DNA of 64,000 nucleotides, taken from positions 1 to 64,000 of the forward strand of contig NZ_JAUOPD010000009.1 of NCBI RefSeq assembly GCF_030546745.1. Direction: 5' to 3'. The notes beneath the pieces are model-generated. The model was not told the origin of the DNA and did no database searches. It worked only from the letters and a program-made list of their open reading frames with translations. The DNA is from Thalassotalea sp. 1_MG-2023 (GTDB lineage Bacteria > Pseudomonadota > Gammaproteobacteria > Enterobacterales > Alteromonadaceae). Below are positions 6,496 through 20,000 of the stretch, piece by piece. The stretch's first letter is position 1. Every line of letters starts with the position of its first letter. A program made the translations under genes and the position numbers.

Positions 6496-8511
6496 GTGAA
6501 TAATTATAAAAAAAGTGCGCTATGTTTATCATTGATTATTGTTTTATCGGCTTGCGGTGAAGACGTTAAAATAGTTGAAAAAGAAGTTGTTGTTGAGGTG
6601 CCTATTACACCCGAACAACCTCAAGAACCTCAAGAGCCAGAACCTGTTGTTTATCAATCGTTTAAAATTGGATTGTTACCAGATACACAAGGGGGAACTG
6701 ATGCAGAAGGTCAGGCACATGTTGCTTTGCACCCGATGGCAGAAGTGGTTAAGCATCAAAAAAATCACGATGTTGATCTGATCATTGCTGTTGGAGACTT
6801 AACCGACAATGGTACCGATGTTGAATTTGCAGAGTGGCGCTCAGTGGCAGATACCTATGCGGAACAAGGCATCGAATTTTTACCGGTGATGGGAAACCAC
6901 GAAACCAGTTATGCTTACACATATAACTGGATTGAAAATATGAAAAATTTTATCCCAGAAGATGCCGTTCATATGCCAGCTTATGAATGGGTAAACTATT
7001 CCGTTATTCGTGAAAACGTGCTGATTTTTGGTCTTGCGTACTACAATTTACCTCTCGCTTTTGATTGGATAAAAGAAACCGTAGAAGCTAACGAAGGGAA
7101 CTTTGACCACATTGTTGTAGCCAGTCATGATGGTTTAATTGGCGCTAAGTATGGCCAAACTCGTGAGCAAATTGTAGACGGTACTAAAGATGATAATTGG
7201 TTGTATGATGTGCAGCCAGAAATACGTAAGTTTTTCTCAGCGTATGATGTGATTTATGTGCAAGGTCATGAGCATCAATATCAGCGCTCATTAATTACCG
7301 CTAAGTCAGTACTTACTACTTATCCGTCAAGCTCTACGCCACTGGGTGGAAATTATCGCATGGACGCTTATACTCAAATTATGGTCGGCAACGCATCATA
7401 CAAAGGGTATGAGTACCGTTACGGAGAGCGCGATCTCGTGCAGGCAGTTGTTTCGCAAAAGAACCAAACTGACCACTCAGAAGATCCCGGTTACGATGTT
7501 AATTCATCCATCTTAACGTTTAACAATGATCGAGTTGAATACGAGTCGTATTTTGCGAATCACCAAGCACATTCAAACGCGCCTGAATATGCATTTAATG
7601 CACAATGGCAATTAATGGATAAATTCGCTCGAACCAATAATCGTTGTGAAACATTAGTCTATCCGAATGCTATTCATCCTAACACACGCCCAGCAATGGT
7701 ATTTCAACCGGAATATATAACCAATGATTGTTACGCGAATGATGGCTCGTATGCCCGCTTAGTCGGCGGAAGTAATGATACCTTTAACCGTACTGATACG
7801 CGTGAAAGAGATATGAGTTATACACCAGGTATCAGTCGTGCAGAGTCAATGAATGATCTCGTTCGATTAGCGTATCAATGGCTATTTCAAGTTCACGAAC
7901 GTTGGTCGCCTAATTTAAATGCTGCTTATCGAGTCGTTCCAGACAATGAAAATGAAGAGTTGATCATTCCTGAAACGACTTTTGATTTAAAAGAGCATGT
8001 TACCTTAAGTTGGACACCCGCTAACGACAATACTGCTTCAGACATTTTGATTGTCAGTGGTACACAAAACCAAACAGGTATGTATCAAGATGATTATGGT
8101 GTTGAAAAAGATATTGAAGCAGATGTTGGTCTCGCGTTTTCTTTATCTGGCCCTGATTTAGGTGATATTGAACAAGGAGCTGGCAAACCAGCTGTCATCT
8201 TACCTGAAACCGCGACTAAATCTTGGGATATCAGTGATGCTGTATCAGACAAATACGTAGTGCAATACAGTGCGAATGAAAACATTGATTCAGCGACCGT
8301 TCAATTAGCGATAAAGAAAGCGAGTTGGCAGCCGATTGCGCCAGATGAGTGTATTGTGAATGCTGCTTGGGATGATACGTTTTTAACAACATTACCTACT
8401 CAAGTTGATGGCTGTAGTGATTACCCATTGGTCGGTTTTGATTCAGCTTTTGGTAATCGCTGGTGGGTGGTGCTTAACGCTGATGCTGAGCTAGCTTTAA
8501 TCAGCAAGTAA
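6496..8511 (+). CDS. Lipoprotein metallophosphoesterase
   Basis: A 671-residue secreted lipoprotein. The signal peptide ends LSAC, a lipobox, followed by a Pro/Glu-rich linker (VPITPEQPQEPQEPEP). The calcineurin-like phosphoesterase domain shows the metal motifs in order: LLPDTQ (first motif with Gln in place of the usual His), GDLTDNG, GNHET, ASHDG and GHEHQYQ. These are di-metal phosphatases or nucleotidases/phosphodiesterases. About 250 C-terminal residues form a beta-rich domain of unknown fold. The frame opens at a TTG at 6436, but GTG 6496 has GAAGGA 7 bases before it and gives a proper signal peptide, so it is chosen. A terminator follows. The substrate is unknown. Confidence 0.82.
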   Translation: MNNYKKSALCLSLIIVLSACGEDVKIVEKEVVVEVPITPEQPQEPQEPEPVVYQSFKIGLLPDTQGGTDAEGQAHVALHPMAEVVKHQKNHDVDLIIAVGDLTDNGTDVEFAEWRSVADTYAEQGIEFLPVMGNHETSYAYTYNWIENMKNFIPEDAVHMPAYEWVNYSVIRENVLIFGLAYYNLPLAFDWIKETVEANEGNFDHIVVASHDGLIGAKYGQTREQIVDGTKDDNWLYDVQPEIRKFFSAYDVIYVQGHEHQYQRSLITAKSVLTTYPSSSTPLGGNYRMDAYTQIMVGNASYKGYEYRYGERDLVQAVVSQKNQTDHSEDPGYDVNSSILTFNNDRVEYESYFANHQAHSNAPEYAFNAQWQLMDKFARTNNRCETLVYPNAIHPNTRPAMVFQPEYITNDCYANDGSYARLVGGSNDTFNRTDTRERDMSYTPGISRAESMNDLVRLAYQWLFQVHERWSPNLNAAYRVVPDNENEELIIPETTFDLKEHVTLSWTPANDNTASDILIVSGTQNQTGMYQDDYGVEKDIEADVGLAFSLSGPDLGDIEQGAGKPAVILPETATKSWDISDAVSDKYVVQYSANENIDSATVQLAIKKASWQPIAPDECIVNAAWDDTFLTTLPTQVDGCSDYPLVGFDSAFGNRWWVVLNADAELALISK

Positions 8512-8533
8512 ACTAAAGTAAATGATATCAATT

Positions 8534-8561
8534 AACCAAACGGGGCGATTCTCGTTTGGTT
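8534..8561 (+). terminator. Terminator-like hairpin after the metallophosphoesterase
   Basis: AACCAAACG at 8534-8542 pairs with CGTTTGGTT at 8553-8561, with a ten-base loop, 22 bases after the stop. The following T run is short (TATTTCTATTTG), so strength is moderate. Confidence 0.6.
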
Positions 8562-8714
8562 ATTTCTATTTGAAATGAATCTTTAACACAATTTTAAATG
8601 ACAATAACAGCAAACTATATGCTTTATGTTCTAATTCTGTATACTGAATATGGATAAAAAACAAACAACTTATACGTTGTTAAATCAGAACAATAATAAA
8701 CATGGAGTTTACTA

Positions 8715-10628
8715 ATGAGAAAATTTCCATTACTAGCCACTATTATTTTTACTGGCTTTTACCTATCGGCTTGTTCAAAGCAAATTGAAGAGGTTTCTGA
8801 GCAACCTACTGCTCAAGAAGAATCAAGCTTTCAAACATATAGTGCTGAAGAGTTTCATAAAACGACATCTGTTTTTGGGTCATCCATTAATGCAGATGCT
8901 ACGGCAATACTAGTAAGTAATGATGCAACCGGTATCTTTAACGCGTATAAAGTACCGCTTGATGGTTCGCCTGTAACACCGTTAACGCATTCCACTGTTG
9001 AATCAATTTATGTGGTTAGCTGGTTCCCAAAAGATGACAGAATACTTTATACCGCTGATAAAGGTGGTGATGAATTAAATCATTTATATGTAAGAGAACT
9101 ATCAGGCGATGAAAAAGATTTAACCCCAGGCGATAACTTAAAAGCAAGCTTTGTTGGTTGGCATGAAGACGATAAACAGTTTTATGTTGCCACAAATGAA
9201 AGAGATCCAAAATTTTTTGATGTCTACCGTTATCAAGTGAGTGATTATTCAAGGGAGCTTGTGTATCAAAATAACGCTGGCTACTCAGTAGAAAGTATAA
9301 GTCCTAATGGTCAATATATTGCATTAAGTAAAACAATCACCAACGCTGACTCTAATTTATACTTAGTTGATCTTAAAGAAGAAAATAAAGTGGCTCAATT
9401 AATTACTGAGCATGAAGGAGAGGTTGAACATAGTGCCTATACGTTCACGCGAGATAGTCAAAAGCTTATTTATTCCACTGACGAATTTGGTGAATATCGA
9501 CAAGCATGGGCCTATGATCTAAATACAAAAACAAAGGAAGTGAATTATAAGGCGAATTGGGACGTTAGCTTTACTTACTATTCTAAAGATGGTCGCTATC
9601 AAGTTGTAGGCGTTAATGCAGACGCGCAAACAAAAATAGAAATTTTAGACTTATCAACCATGAAACCATTGACCCTACCTAAACTGCCAAGCGGTGATTT
9701 ACGTGGTGTTAACTTCTCAAATGATGCAAACACGTTAGTATTTTATATTAACTCAGATACCTCACCGTCAAATTTATATGTTCATCAACTGGGTTCCGAT
9801 AACGTAAAACGTTTAACGAATACCGGAAACCCCAACATAGTTGAAGACAACTTAGTCTCTGGCGAGGTTGTTAGGTTTAAGAGTTTCGATGGTTTAGAAA
9901 TTCCAGGGATTTTATATAAACCCATACAGGCAGAAACGCAGAAAGTACCGGCATTAATTTGGATTCATGGTGGTCCAGGTGGGCAAAGTCGTAAAGGGTA
10001 TTCGGCAACAATACAACACTTAGTCAACAATGGTTATGCCATCTTTAAAATTAACAATCGTGGTTCAAGTGGTTATGGCAAAACATTTTTTCACTTAGAT
10101 GATAAAAAACACGGTGATCATGACTTAAAAGACGTGGTGTATAACAAATATTACCTACAGTCTTTAGATTGGGTCGACAATGACCGAATAGGTGTGATTG
10201 GTGGAAGCTATGGTGGGTATTTAACCATGGCAGCAATGGCATTTGCTGATGAATTTGAAGTGGGGATCAATATTTTTGGTGTTACAAATTGGGTTAGAAC
10301 GTTAGAGAGTATTCCGCCTTATTGGGAAGCCTTTAGAAAATCACTTTATGATGAGTTGGGCGATCCAAGTACAGATAAAGAGCGACTTCACAGTATTTCA
10401 CCTGTTTTCTTTGGCCATAAAGTTAAAAAGCCAGTATTAGTGGTACAAGGAAAAAATGATCCTAGAGTGTTGAAAATTGAAAGCGATGAAATGGTTGAAT
10501 CAATTAGAAATGGCGGTACTTTTGTCGACTATTTAGTGTTTGATGACGAAGGTCATGGCTTCAGTAAAAAAGTCAATCGTATAGAAGCATCCAAAAAATA
10601 CGTTAGCTTTTTAAATGATCATTTATAG
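8715..10628 (+). CDS. S9 family prolyl oligopeptidase, lipoprotein
   Basis: A 637-residue peptidase exported as a lipoprotein: the signal peptide ends LSACSKQ. Residues 50-370 form WD40-like/beta-propeller repeats (SWFPKDDRILYTADKGGDEL and similar). The C-terminal alpha/beta hydrolase domain begins at about residue 390 and carries IHGGPGG, GGSYGGY with the nucleophile Ser498, Asp582 in KNDPRV and His614 in EGHGF, so the catalytic triad is intact. Such enzymes cleave peptides, often after proline or acyl groups, here probably in the periplasm or at the outer membrane. The gene has its own upstream region (about 200 bases) and a terminator after it, so it looks monocistronic. Confidence 0.9.
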   Translation: MRKFPLLATIIFTGFYLSACSKQIEEVSEQPTAQEESSFQTYSAEEFHKTTSVFGSSINADATAILVSNDATGIFNAYKVPLDGSPVTPLTHSTVESIYVVSWFPKDDRILYTADKGGDELNHLYVRELSGDEKDLTPGDNLKASFVGWHEDDKQFYVATNERDPKFFDVYRYQVSDYSRELVYQNNAGYSVESISPNGQYIALSKTITNADSNLYLVDLKEENKVAQLITEHEGEVEHSAYTFTRDSQKLIYSTDEFGEYRQAWAYDLNTKTKEVNYKANWDVSFTYYSKDGRYQVVGVNADAQTKIEILDLSTMKPLTLPKLPSGDLRGVNFSNDANTLVFYINSDTSPSNLYVHQLGSDNVKRLTNTGNPNIVEDNLVSGEVVRFKSFDGLEIPGILYKPIQAETQKVPALIWIHGGPGGQSRKGYSATIQHLVNNGYAIFKINNRGSSGYGKTFFHLDDKKHGDHDLKDVVYNKYYLQSLDWVDNDRIGVIGGSYGGYLTMAAMAFADEFEVGINIFGVTNWVRTLESIPPYWEAFRKSLYDELGDPSTDKERLHSISPVFFGHKVKKPVLVVQGKNDPRVLKIESDEMVESIRNGGTFVDYLVFDDEGHGFSKKVNRIEASKKYVSFLNDHL

Positions 10629-10660
10629 TGCTTAAATTACGCACTTAAAAACTTAATCAT

Positions 10661-10690
10661 AATAAAACCAGCAATAACGCTGGTTTTATT
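10661..10690. terminator. Bidirectional terminator between convergent genes
   Basis: AATAAAACCAGC (10661-10672) and GCTGGTTTTATT (10679-10690) form a 12-base stem with a 6-base loop and T-rich ends on both strands. It lies between the stops of the S9 peptidase (+) and the halogenase (-). Confidence 0.85.
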
Positions 10691-10717
10691 TTGAGCGCAT
10701 CGCTAACCACGTTGCGC

Positions 10718-12712
10718 TTATACACCTCTTATTTTGTTTTCAATGGCAATCAACGCTGGTACATGTTGTAAAGATGACATCATTAAGTCGAGTTGTTTGG
10801 TTAATGTAGAAGAATACTGTGAAGATGACTTAATTTGCTGCCATTTGTTTTGTTGAAGAACATATAATCCAGACATCTTTATCTCGGTGTCATCATTTAA
10901 CGTAATATCGAGTTTAACGGGTTCTAATAATGCATCATCGTTGAATGGAAATAGCGTATGCGAACTATTTTCTTCATTGCGAAACTTTTTACTATGTTGG
11001 TTAGTTTGATGAATGCTTCCATGATCAGTTAAGTGGGTTAAATAAATAGGTGTATAACCGGATGCTATTTTCTTAAAAAATATTGGATATTGCTGGCTAA
11101 CCTTGGATAAGTTATCACTTGATAAGAATTGCCATGGTTGATTGTTTTGTTTATTGTCTTGATTTATATCGATGAGAATTTCGCGGTTCTGTTGGCGAAT
11201 TTCGGTGAGTATTTCTCGGTTTGTTGGTAATAACGAAGGCATTTTATGCTGTCTAGATTTTACTTTATCAATCGCTTCGTTCGATTGTTTTGCCAATTCT
11301 GATTCGTTGCCTAAGCAGTTGGCTTGAGTGTTAAAGCCCATACCATAAAGAATATACTGATAGCTTGCCGCAGGGAAAAGATCATAAGGGCTTAAAAAAC
11401 CATTATTTTCTGGTGGTTGAAACTGCCATAAAGTCAGTAATTCTTTTAATGAATCAGGAATTGTTGCTGGATCGCGGTTATCACACCAAAAATCACTGTC
11501 ATCTCTTTTACTCAGCACATAATGTAACTTTAAAAAGTCGATAATACGTTGCCAGCGAAAATGCATGTTTTTATTGTACTGGCGGGCGATAACATCCATT
11601 GCTTCACGACTCGCTGGCATTTGTAAAGCAATGGTTTTCGCTGCCAGTTCTACCATGACTAGAGCAGATGCCTCTAAAGGCTCTAGAAAGCCGGAAGACA
11701 TGCCAACTGCAACACAGTTTTTATGCCAAAAGGTTTCTCGATGCCCAGGATTGATATCAAGTGTTCTAAAGGTGAGTTGCTCAACGTTATCCACTGATTG
11801 AGCTAAATACGATTTAAGTTGTGTAGTCGCTGCTTCGATAGATGTGTATTTAGTACTAAATACATGGCCAACGCCTCGTCTTGTGGGTAAGCCTATATCC
11901 CATATCCATCCAGCGGTTTGTGCGGTAGAAAGGGTGGCAGATTCCACAGGCGAATTTTCACATGGGTAGGGCACTTGTACCGCAATGGCTTTATCAATAA
12001 ACAAAATATCTTTTTTACTGATAAAGGGGACTTGATAATGTTTGCCGATTAAAGCTGCCGCTTGGCCTGAACAGTCTATGAACAAATCTCCGTTAATATC
12101 TCCGTGTTCTTTGGTTGTTAACGATGCAATATCACCGTTTGATTTACTATTTACCGCGATGACATCATCAAGAATATGTTTAATGCCCAGTTTTTCAGTG
12201 CCATGTTCTGTTAAAAGCTGTGAGAATTTACCGGCATTTAAATGATAACCATAGTTTTCTATGGTTTTAAAGTCGCCAAGCTTTAACTGTTTAGGGGCCC
12301 GCTTTTGCTGACAAAGTAATGCTTGTAAACATACGGTTTCGGCAAATGGTTTATCTGCGTAGTGTTGTTGCCAAGTACTGGCTAAGCTAATTTGATCAAA
12401 TGACTGTGGTGGTGTAAACGGGTGATAATACTCATCACCCTCTTTATTGTTCACCCAATTGACAAATTTCGACGCTTGTTTAAAAGAAGCATCGCAACGT
12501 TGCATAAAGGTTAACTCACTTATACCAAGTTGTTGTAACGTGTTCACCATGGTTGGCCATGTGCCTTCGCCTACACCAATCGTTGGAATATTAGGAGACT
12601 CTATTAATGTCACGGAAAAAGGGGAATTTTTGTTAACGTGTTTAGCCGCAATTAAGCATGCGGTTAACCAGCCTGCACTACCACCACCTAACACAACAAT
12701 TGATTTAATCAT
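10718..12712 (-). CDS. Flavin-dependent tryptophan halogenase-like protein
   Basis: A 664-residue FAD protein of the Trp_halogenase family. It has the dinucleotide-binding motif VVLGGGSAGWLTA (residues 6-18), the IGVGEGTWP segment (45-53), and Lys78 in ASFKQASKF, the position of the catalytic lysine in PrnA/RebH. The halogenase-specific WxWxIP motif appears as GWIWDIGLP, with Gly in place of Pro. True tryptophan halogenases are about 510-540 residues; this one has an extra C-terminal region (about 520-664), so the substrate probably differs. In marine Alteromonadales and Caulobacterales such proteins often lie in carbohydrate-uptake loci with no proven halogenation. It is divergent from the GH63 gene and shares the 137-base promoter region with it. 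No flavin reductase gene is seen nearby. Confidence 0.85.
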   Translation of the reverse strand: MIKSIVVLGGGSAGWLTACLIAAKHVNKNSPFSVTLIESPNIPTIGVGEGTWPTMVNTLQQLGISELTFMQRCDASFKQASKFVNWVNNKEGDEYYHPFTPPQSFDQISLASTWQQHYADKPFAETVCLQALLCQQKRAPKQLKLGDFKTIENYGYHLNAGKFSQLLTEHGTEKLGIKHILDDVIAVNSKSNGDIASLTTKEHGDINGDLFIDCSGQAAALIGKHYQVPFISKKDILFIDKAIAVQVPYPCENSPVESATLSTAQTAGWIWDIGLPTRRGVGHVFSTKYTSIEAATTQLKSYLAQSVDNVEQLTFRTLDINPGHRETFWHKNCVAVGMSSGFLEPLEASALVMVELAAKTIALQMPASREAMDVIARQYNKNMHFRWQRIIDFLKLHYVLSKRDDSDFWCDNRDPATIPDSLKELLTLWQFQPPENNGFLSPYDLFPAASYQYILYGMGFNTQANCLGNESELAKQSNEAIDKVKSRQHKMPSLLPTNREILTEIRQQNREILIDINQDNKQNNQPWQFLSSDNLSKVSQQYPIFFKKIASGYTPIYLTHLTDHGSIHQTNQHSKKFRNEENSSHTLFPFNDDALLEPVKLDITLNDDTEIKMSGLYVLQQNKWQQIKSSSQYSSTLTKQLDLMMSSLQHVPALIAIENKIRGV

Positions 12713-12798
12713 TTACTTTCCCCTGAAAATGTGAAGAATATAAAATATATAGTATAAATGGGATATTTTAAAGTGTTAGCTAAAATGATTGACAACCA

Positions 12799-12819
12799 TT
12801 ATGCTCGTTATTCGCATAA
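12799..12819. promoter_or_regulatory. Inverted repeat in the divergent halogenase/GH63 promoter region
   Basis: TTATGC (12799-12804) and GCATAA (12814-12819) form an inverted repeat with a nine-base centre, 30 bases before the GH63 start. It could be an operator for a sugar-responsive regulator; this is inference only. Confidence 0.3.
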
Positions 12820-15270
<2,451 letters not shown>

Positions 15271-15306
15271 TTAACGCACATAAGAATAGTAAGATTTAGG
15301 GGAGAA

Positions 15307-16872
15307 ATGATGAAATTAGAGATGTTGGATGCCGGTGTATTCATCGCCTATGTGTTAGGGCTTTTAGTCTTAGCGTTATGGGTTTCACGAGAAGATAAAC
15401 AAGGTGGTAAAAACACCGAAGATTACTTTCTTGCAAGTAAAGCGCTACCTTGGTGGGCAATTGGTGCATCGTTAATCGCATCTAATATATCAGCAGAGCA
15501 AATTATTGGTATGTCTGGCTCCGGTTATGCACTGGGCTTAGCAATTGCGTCATACGAATGGATGGCTGCTATTACGCTTATCTTAGTGGGTAAGTATATG
15601 CTGCCTATCTTTTTGAAAAATGGCATCTATACAATGCCGCAATATCTAGAACAACGTTTTGATAATCGTGTTAAAACGACCATGGCATTGTTTTGGTTGG
15701 CGGTTTATATCTTTGTCAACTTAACCGCCGTTCTTTGGCTTGGTGGTTTAGCGATAGAAACTGTAGCGGGTGTTGATTGGATATACGGTATGATCTTTCT
15801 TGCTGTTTTTTCAATTGCTTACTCATTATATGGTGGTTTAAAAGCGGTTGCGTACACAGATATTTTACAAGTTGTCTTGCTTGTATTTGGTGGATTATTC
15901 TTGAGTTATCTTGCACTTGATGCTGTTTCTGGTGGTGAAGGGGTACTTGCTGGTTTTGGTGTATTAACCGAAAAAGTACCGAGTCATTTCGATATGATTT
16001 TAAGTAGTGATAATGAACACTACATGAGCTTACCTGGTATCTCTGTATTAATTGGCGGTATGTGGGTTATGAACTTTAGTTACTGGGGTTTTAACCAATA
16101 CATTATTCAACGCGCGCTTGCAGCGAAAGATGTAAAAGAAGCGCAAAAAGGTATCGCTTTTGCCGCATATCTTAAACTATTAATGCCGATTATCGTCGTG
16201 TTACCGGGTATAGCAGCAGTGATTTTATATCCTGATTTAACTACGCCTGATCAAGCATATCCTTCGATGATGGCCTTAATGCCAGTAGGTATAAAAGGTT
16301 TAGTGTTCGCAGCACTTGTGGCAGCGATAGTGTCATCGCTTGCTTCAATGACAAACAGTATTTCTACTATTTTTACCATGGATATATATGCCAAGATGAA
16401 GCCTGCGAAATCGCAACATCACTATGTGCAAGTAGGTCGAGTTGCCGCATTGGCTTCATTGGCAATTGCTTTGGTTGTTGCAGAACCATTGTTAGGTAAG
16501 TTTGATCAAGCATTCCAATACATTCAAGAGTTTACTGGCTTTTTTACCCCTGGAATAGTGGTGATTTTTGTGATGGGCATGTTTTGGTCTAAAGCGAGTT
16601 CATCAGGCGCTTTAGCCGCTGCAATTGGCTCTGCTGTATTTTCGTTGATACTTAAATTTACGTGGCCAGAATTACCCTTTATGGATCGTGTTGGCTTAGT
16701 GTTCTTAATGTGCTTAGCATTATGTGTATTGGTATCATTATTTACTGACAGTAAAGCATCCAATTCTAGTGTTAGACTAAAAGAAATTAATTTTGCAACT
16801 GATAAAGGTTTTAATGTGGCAACGGTTGGTGTTGTGATTATTTTAATCGCGTTATACGCTGCATGGTGGTAA
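15307..16872 (+). CDS. Sodium/solute symporter, SSS (SLC5) family, probably sugar
   Basis: A 521-residue inner-membrane protein with about 13-14 membrane helices, the usual SSS length. Visible family traits are an early EDYFLASKALPWWAIGASLI, the IASNISAEQIIGMSGSGYA helix-1/2 region, and VAAIVSSLASMTNSISTIFT in the Na2-site helix 8. The closest groups are SglT-like glucose/galactose transporters. It is downstream of the GH63 gene in the same direction, with GGGGAG before a double ATG (15307/15310); either start is possible. A strong terminator after it closes the two-gene unit. Confidence 0.9.
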   Translation: MMKLEMLDAGVFIAYVLGLLVLALWVSREDKQGGKNTEDYFLASKALPWWAIGASLIASNISAEQIIGMSGSGYALGLAIASYEWMAAITLILVGKYMLPIFLKNGIYTMPQYLEQRFDNRVKTTMALFWLAVYIFVNLTAVLWLGGLAIETVAGVDWIYGMIFLAVFSIAYSLYGGLKAVAYTDILQVVLLVFGGLFLSYLALDAVSGGEGVLAGFGVLTEKVPSHFDMILSSDNEHYMSLPGISVLIGGMWVMNFSYWGFNQYIIQRALAAKDVKEAQKGIAFAAYLKLLMPIIVVLPGIAAVILYPDLTTPDQAYPSMMALMPVGIKGLVFAALVAAIVSSLASMTNSISTIFTMDIYAKMKPAKSQHHYVQVGRVAALASLAIALVVAEPLLGKFDQAFQYIQEFTGFFTPGIVVIFVMGMFWSKASSSGALAAAIGSAVFSLILKFTWPELPFMDRVGLVFLMCLALCVLVSLFTDSKASNSSVRLKEINFATDKGFNVATVGVVIILIALYAAWW

Positions 16873-16885
16873 TAAATAACGCTTC

Positions 16886-16911
16886 AAAAAGGCCGATTTA
16901 TCGGCCTTTTT
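16886..16911 (+). terminator. Rho-independent terminator after the symporter
   Basis: AAAAAGGCCGA (16886-16896) and TCGGCCTTTTT (16901-16911) form an 11-base stem with a four-base loop and a T tail, 13 bases after the symporter stop. Confidence 0.92.
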
Positions 16912-17094
16912 ACGTTTAAACGCCTGTAATCATTTAGTTGTAACATAAATTCAGTGTTACGACTGATTGATTATTTGATACTGTATTTTCTTCAAACAAA
17001 AGAGAATTAGATTTTTGATAACATTCAACACATGATTTTTTTATCATTAATGTTTATTATCGCGTTAAGATGACTCTTTACATCAGTTATATCC

Positions 17095-20000
17095 ATGAAC
17101 CTTAAAAAGCAGGGCAATAATCAAGTTGTTACACGCTATAAACTCTCAATTATAGGGATTTTTTTCGCGATCTTGCTGGTTGCGGTATCTATGGCTGGTT
17201 ATCGATATTATCATGAACTTGAGTCACACGAGCTAAATGAGTATGGAGCATTAGAAAACCAAAGCTACACGTTAAATGAAACGCTAAAACAAGCAATTAA
17301 TTCTATTAGTTCTATCCAACGTTTTGCAAACTATGCATTAAGTAAACCTGATCATTTTCCTTTGGCAACACCTCTACTTGAGCAAGAAGGCGAACGTTTT
17401 TATTTAGCCCAAACTAAACGCGATATTATTGAACAACGGCAGCAACTTAGCGTTAATATTACCGGTATTGGACAAGTCACAGAATTCAACGATGAATTAA
17501 AACATGAATTAGCAATGGCTTATACCTTAACGCCGGCATTTGTTAATGCACAAAGCACTAACCATGCTGCAAACTGGTTTTATTATGTATCGAAAAATCA
17601 ATTTGTTAGCATTTATCCATGGATAAGCCGTGAAAACTGGCAGTATTCAGCGTCTCTACTCGACAACGACCAAATTAAACAGTTAAGTAACACCGCCTAT
17701 TTTTCTAATAGCTATCGGTGGTCAGCGCCCTATTTGGGATCTTCTGCCACCAGTTTATACAGTTCAGTTGGTGCAGGGGTTTTTGATAAAGAAACTTTTG
17801 TCGGGGCGGTGGTGATCAATATTGATCTTGCAAGGTTACACAACGCGATAATAATGAATGATGACGATAATCACAGATATATTTTATTTAATCAGCATGA
17901 CCAAGTGTTGCTGCACAAAACGGCGAACAATTTAGCGATTAATCAAGTGAGTAAATGGCAAAGCTTCATGCCTGACACTCTAAAAGATTTAACATACGAA
18001 ACATTGCAAAATGAGCCCGCATCGTTCCAGCACAATGGCTGGTTAGTGCAACAATTTCTTTTACCATCAACCGATTGGGTATTATTAAGGTATCAACCTT
18101 ATAAGCACTTTTCTCAACCAGTAGTTAACCGTTTTATTTGGTCGTTTTTGTTGCTTTTTATTGGTCAAACAGCCTTATTGAGTGTTGTTTATTTTGTCAC
18201 GCGTAAAACGTTTATTAAACCGACACAGGCATTTATCAGTCATATTGCGTTTAGTGCACAAGGTGACCATGGAAAAATAACGCCCCCTTCTGGTTGGCAG
18301 CATTGGTTCAATATTGTTGGCGATATTTTTAGTCAAAATAGAAGCCTATTGCAGCAACTTAAAGATCAAAATAACGTGCTTGATATGCGTGTGCACGAAA
18401 AAACACAAGCACTATTAGAAAAAAGCCAACAACACCAACGAGACTATGCCATTTTACGTTCCGTCATGAATGCGATTCCTGATTATTTGATTTTCAATGA
18501 TTCTAGCGGTCAAGTTATCGGCTGTAATTTAGCCTTTGAGCGCTTTGTTAGCTCTTCAGAAATGCAAATAATAGGTCAACAGGCAGGAAAGTTAATTAAT
18601 AACGAACTCGGAAAAGCATTGCTAGCCTGTGAAACTGGAGGAAAAACGACTGAAAGTATGCATGGCATTTTTCGTGTCATTGAAACCGTGAGTAATACGT
18701 ATGAATTATTCTCATCAAACTTTTATGATCAAGACAATCAAGTGCTTGGTACGATTATTATTATTCGTGATGTAACTGAACAGTACGCAGTCAATGCCGC
18801 TTTAGAAAATGCGAAAGAACAAGCTGAATTAGCCAATAAAGCTAAAAGTCAGTTTTTAGCGAATATGAGTCATGAAATCCGCACCCCGATTAATGCTATT
18901 CAGGGCATGCATGCTTTGCTAACAAATACACAACTTACGTTGCAACAAACACAACAAATTGCCAACGCTCAAGATGCTTCAGATACCTTATTACACCTTG
19001 TTGACGAATTACTCGATTTAGCAAAAATTGAATCAGGTAATATGAACATAGTTAAAGATTTTTGCAGTGTTGATCATATTGTGCATCGCGCCATTAATCT
19101 TAATAAAAATTTAATTGTACGAAAAAAATTAACGCTACAGGTGGTGATTGAACCTGATGTACCCGAGATGGTTTTTACTGATGATATGCGATTGGTGCAA
19201 GTGTTAAGTAACTTACTCAATAATGCGGTGAAGTTTACGGAGCAAGGCTCAATAAATATAAATGTTGGCGTTATTGCCAACAGTAGTAATAAAACCTTAG
19301 TTAAATTTAGTGTTAAAGATACCGGGATAGGAATTGCTTTAGATAAACAAAAAACACTCTTTGATGCGTTTATTCAAGCGGATGAGTCAATGACGCGTAA
19401 ATATGGTGGCTCTGGCTTGGGCTTGTCAATTTGTCAAAGAATTGTCAATTTACTTGATGGTGAAATAAAAATTAAAAGCGCGCCAATGCAGGGTAGTGAG
19501 TTTAGTTTTATTTTACCTTTTAACCAATCAAATAATGCGCAACAGCAAACGATATATACGCCTGTTACCATTGAATCATTTGGTGTTACATTGCCTGATT
19601 CATTTGTACAGTTATTGTCATCTCTGCATTATCGTTATCAACAATTGTCTGATTTTGAACAACATCAAGTAACAGAAGATGATACCTGTTTTTTGTTTGT
19701 CAGACTCGATGTGATCACCACTGAAAACTGCAAAAAGATTGTTGAATATTTTTATCATGCAACAGCAAAAACGGCGGGTGGTTTTGTGCTAGCGGTTTAC
19801 CAACAAGACAACACATTACCAACAAATAATGCTTATCAATTGTTAGATCAAGCGCAAATTCCTTATGTAATATGTGATGCGCCATTATATCGGTATACGC
19901 TATGCCAGCTTCATTTAGCGTTGAAAAGTGTTCAACAAAATAAGCCTTTGACTCCCATAAACAAACAAAAAATAAATAACAAACAACAAGTTAAGCAGAA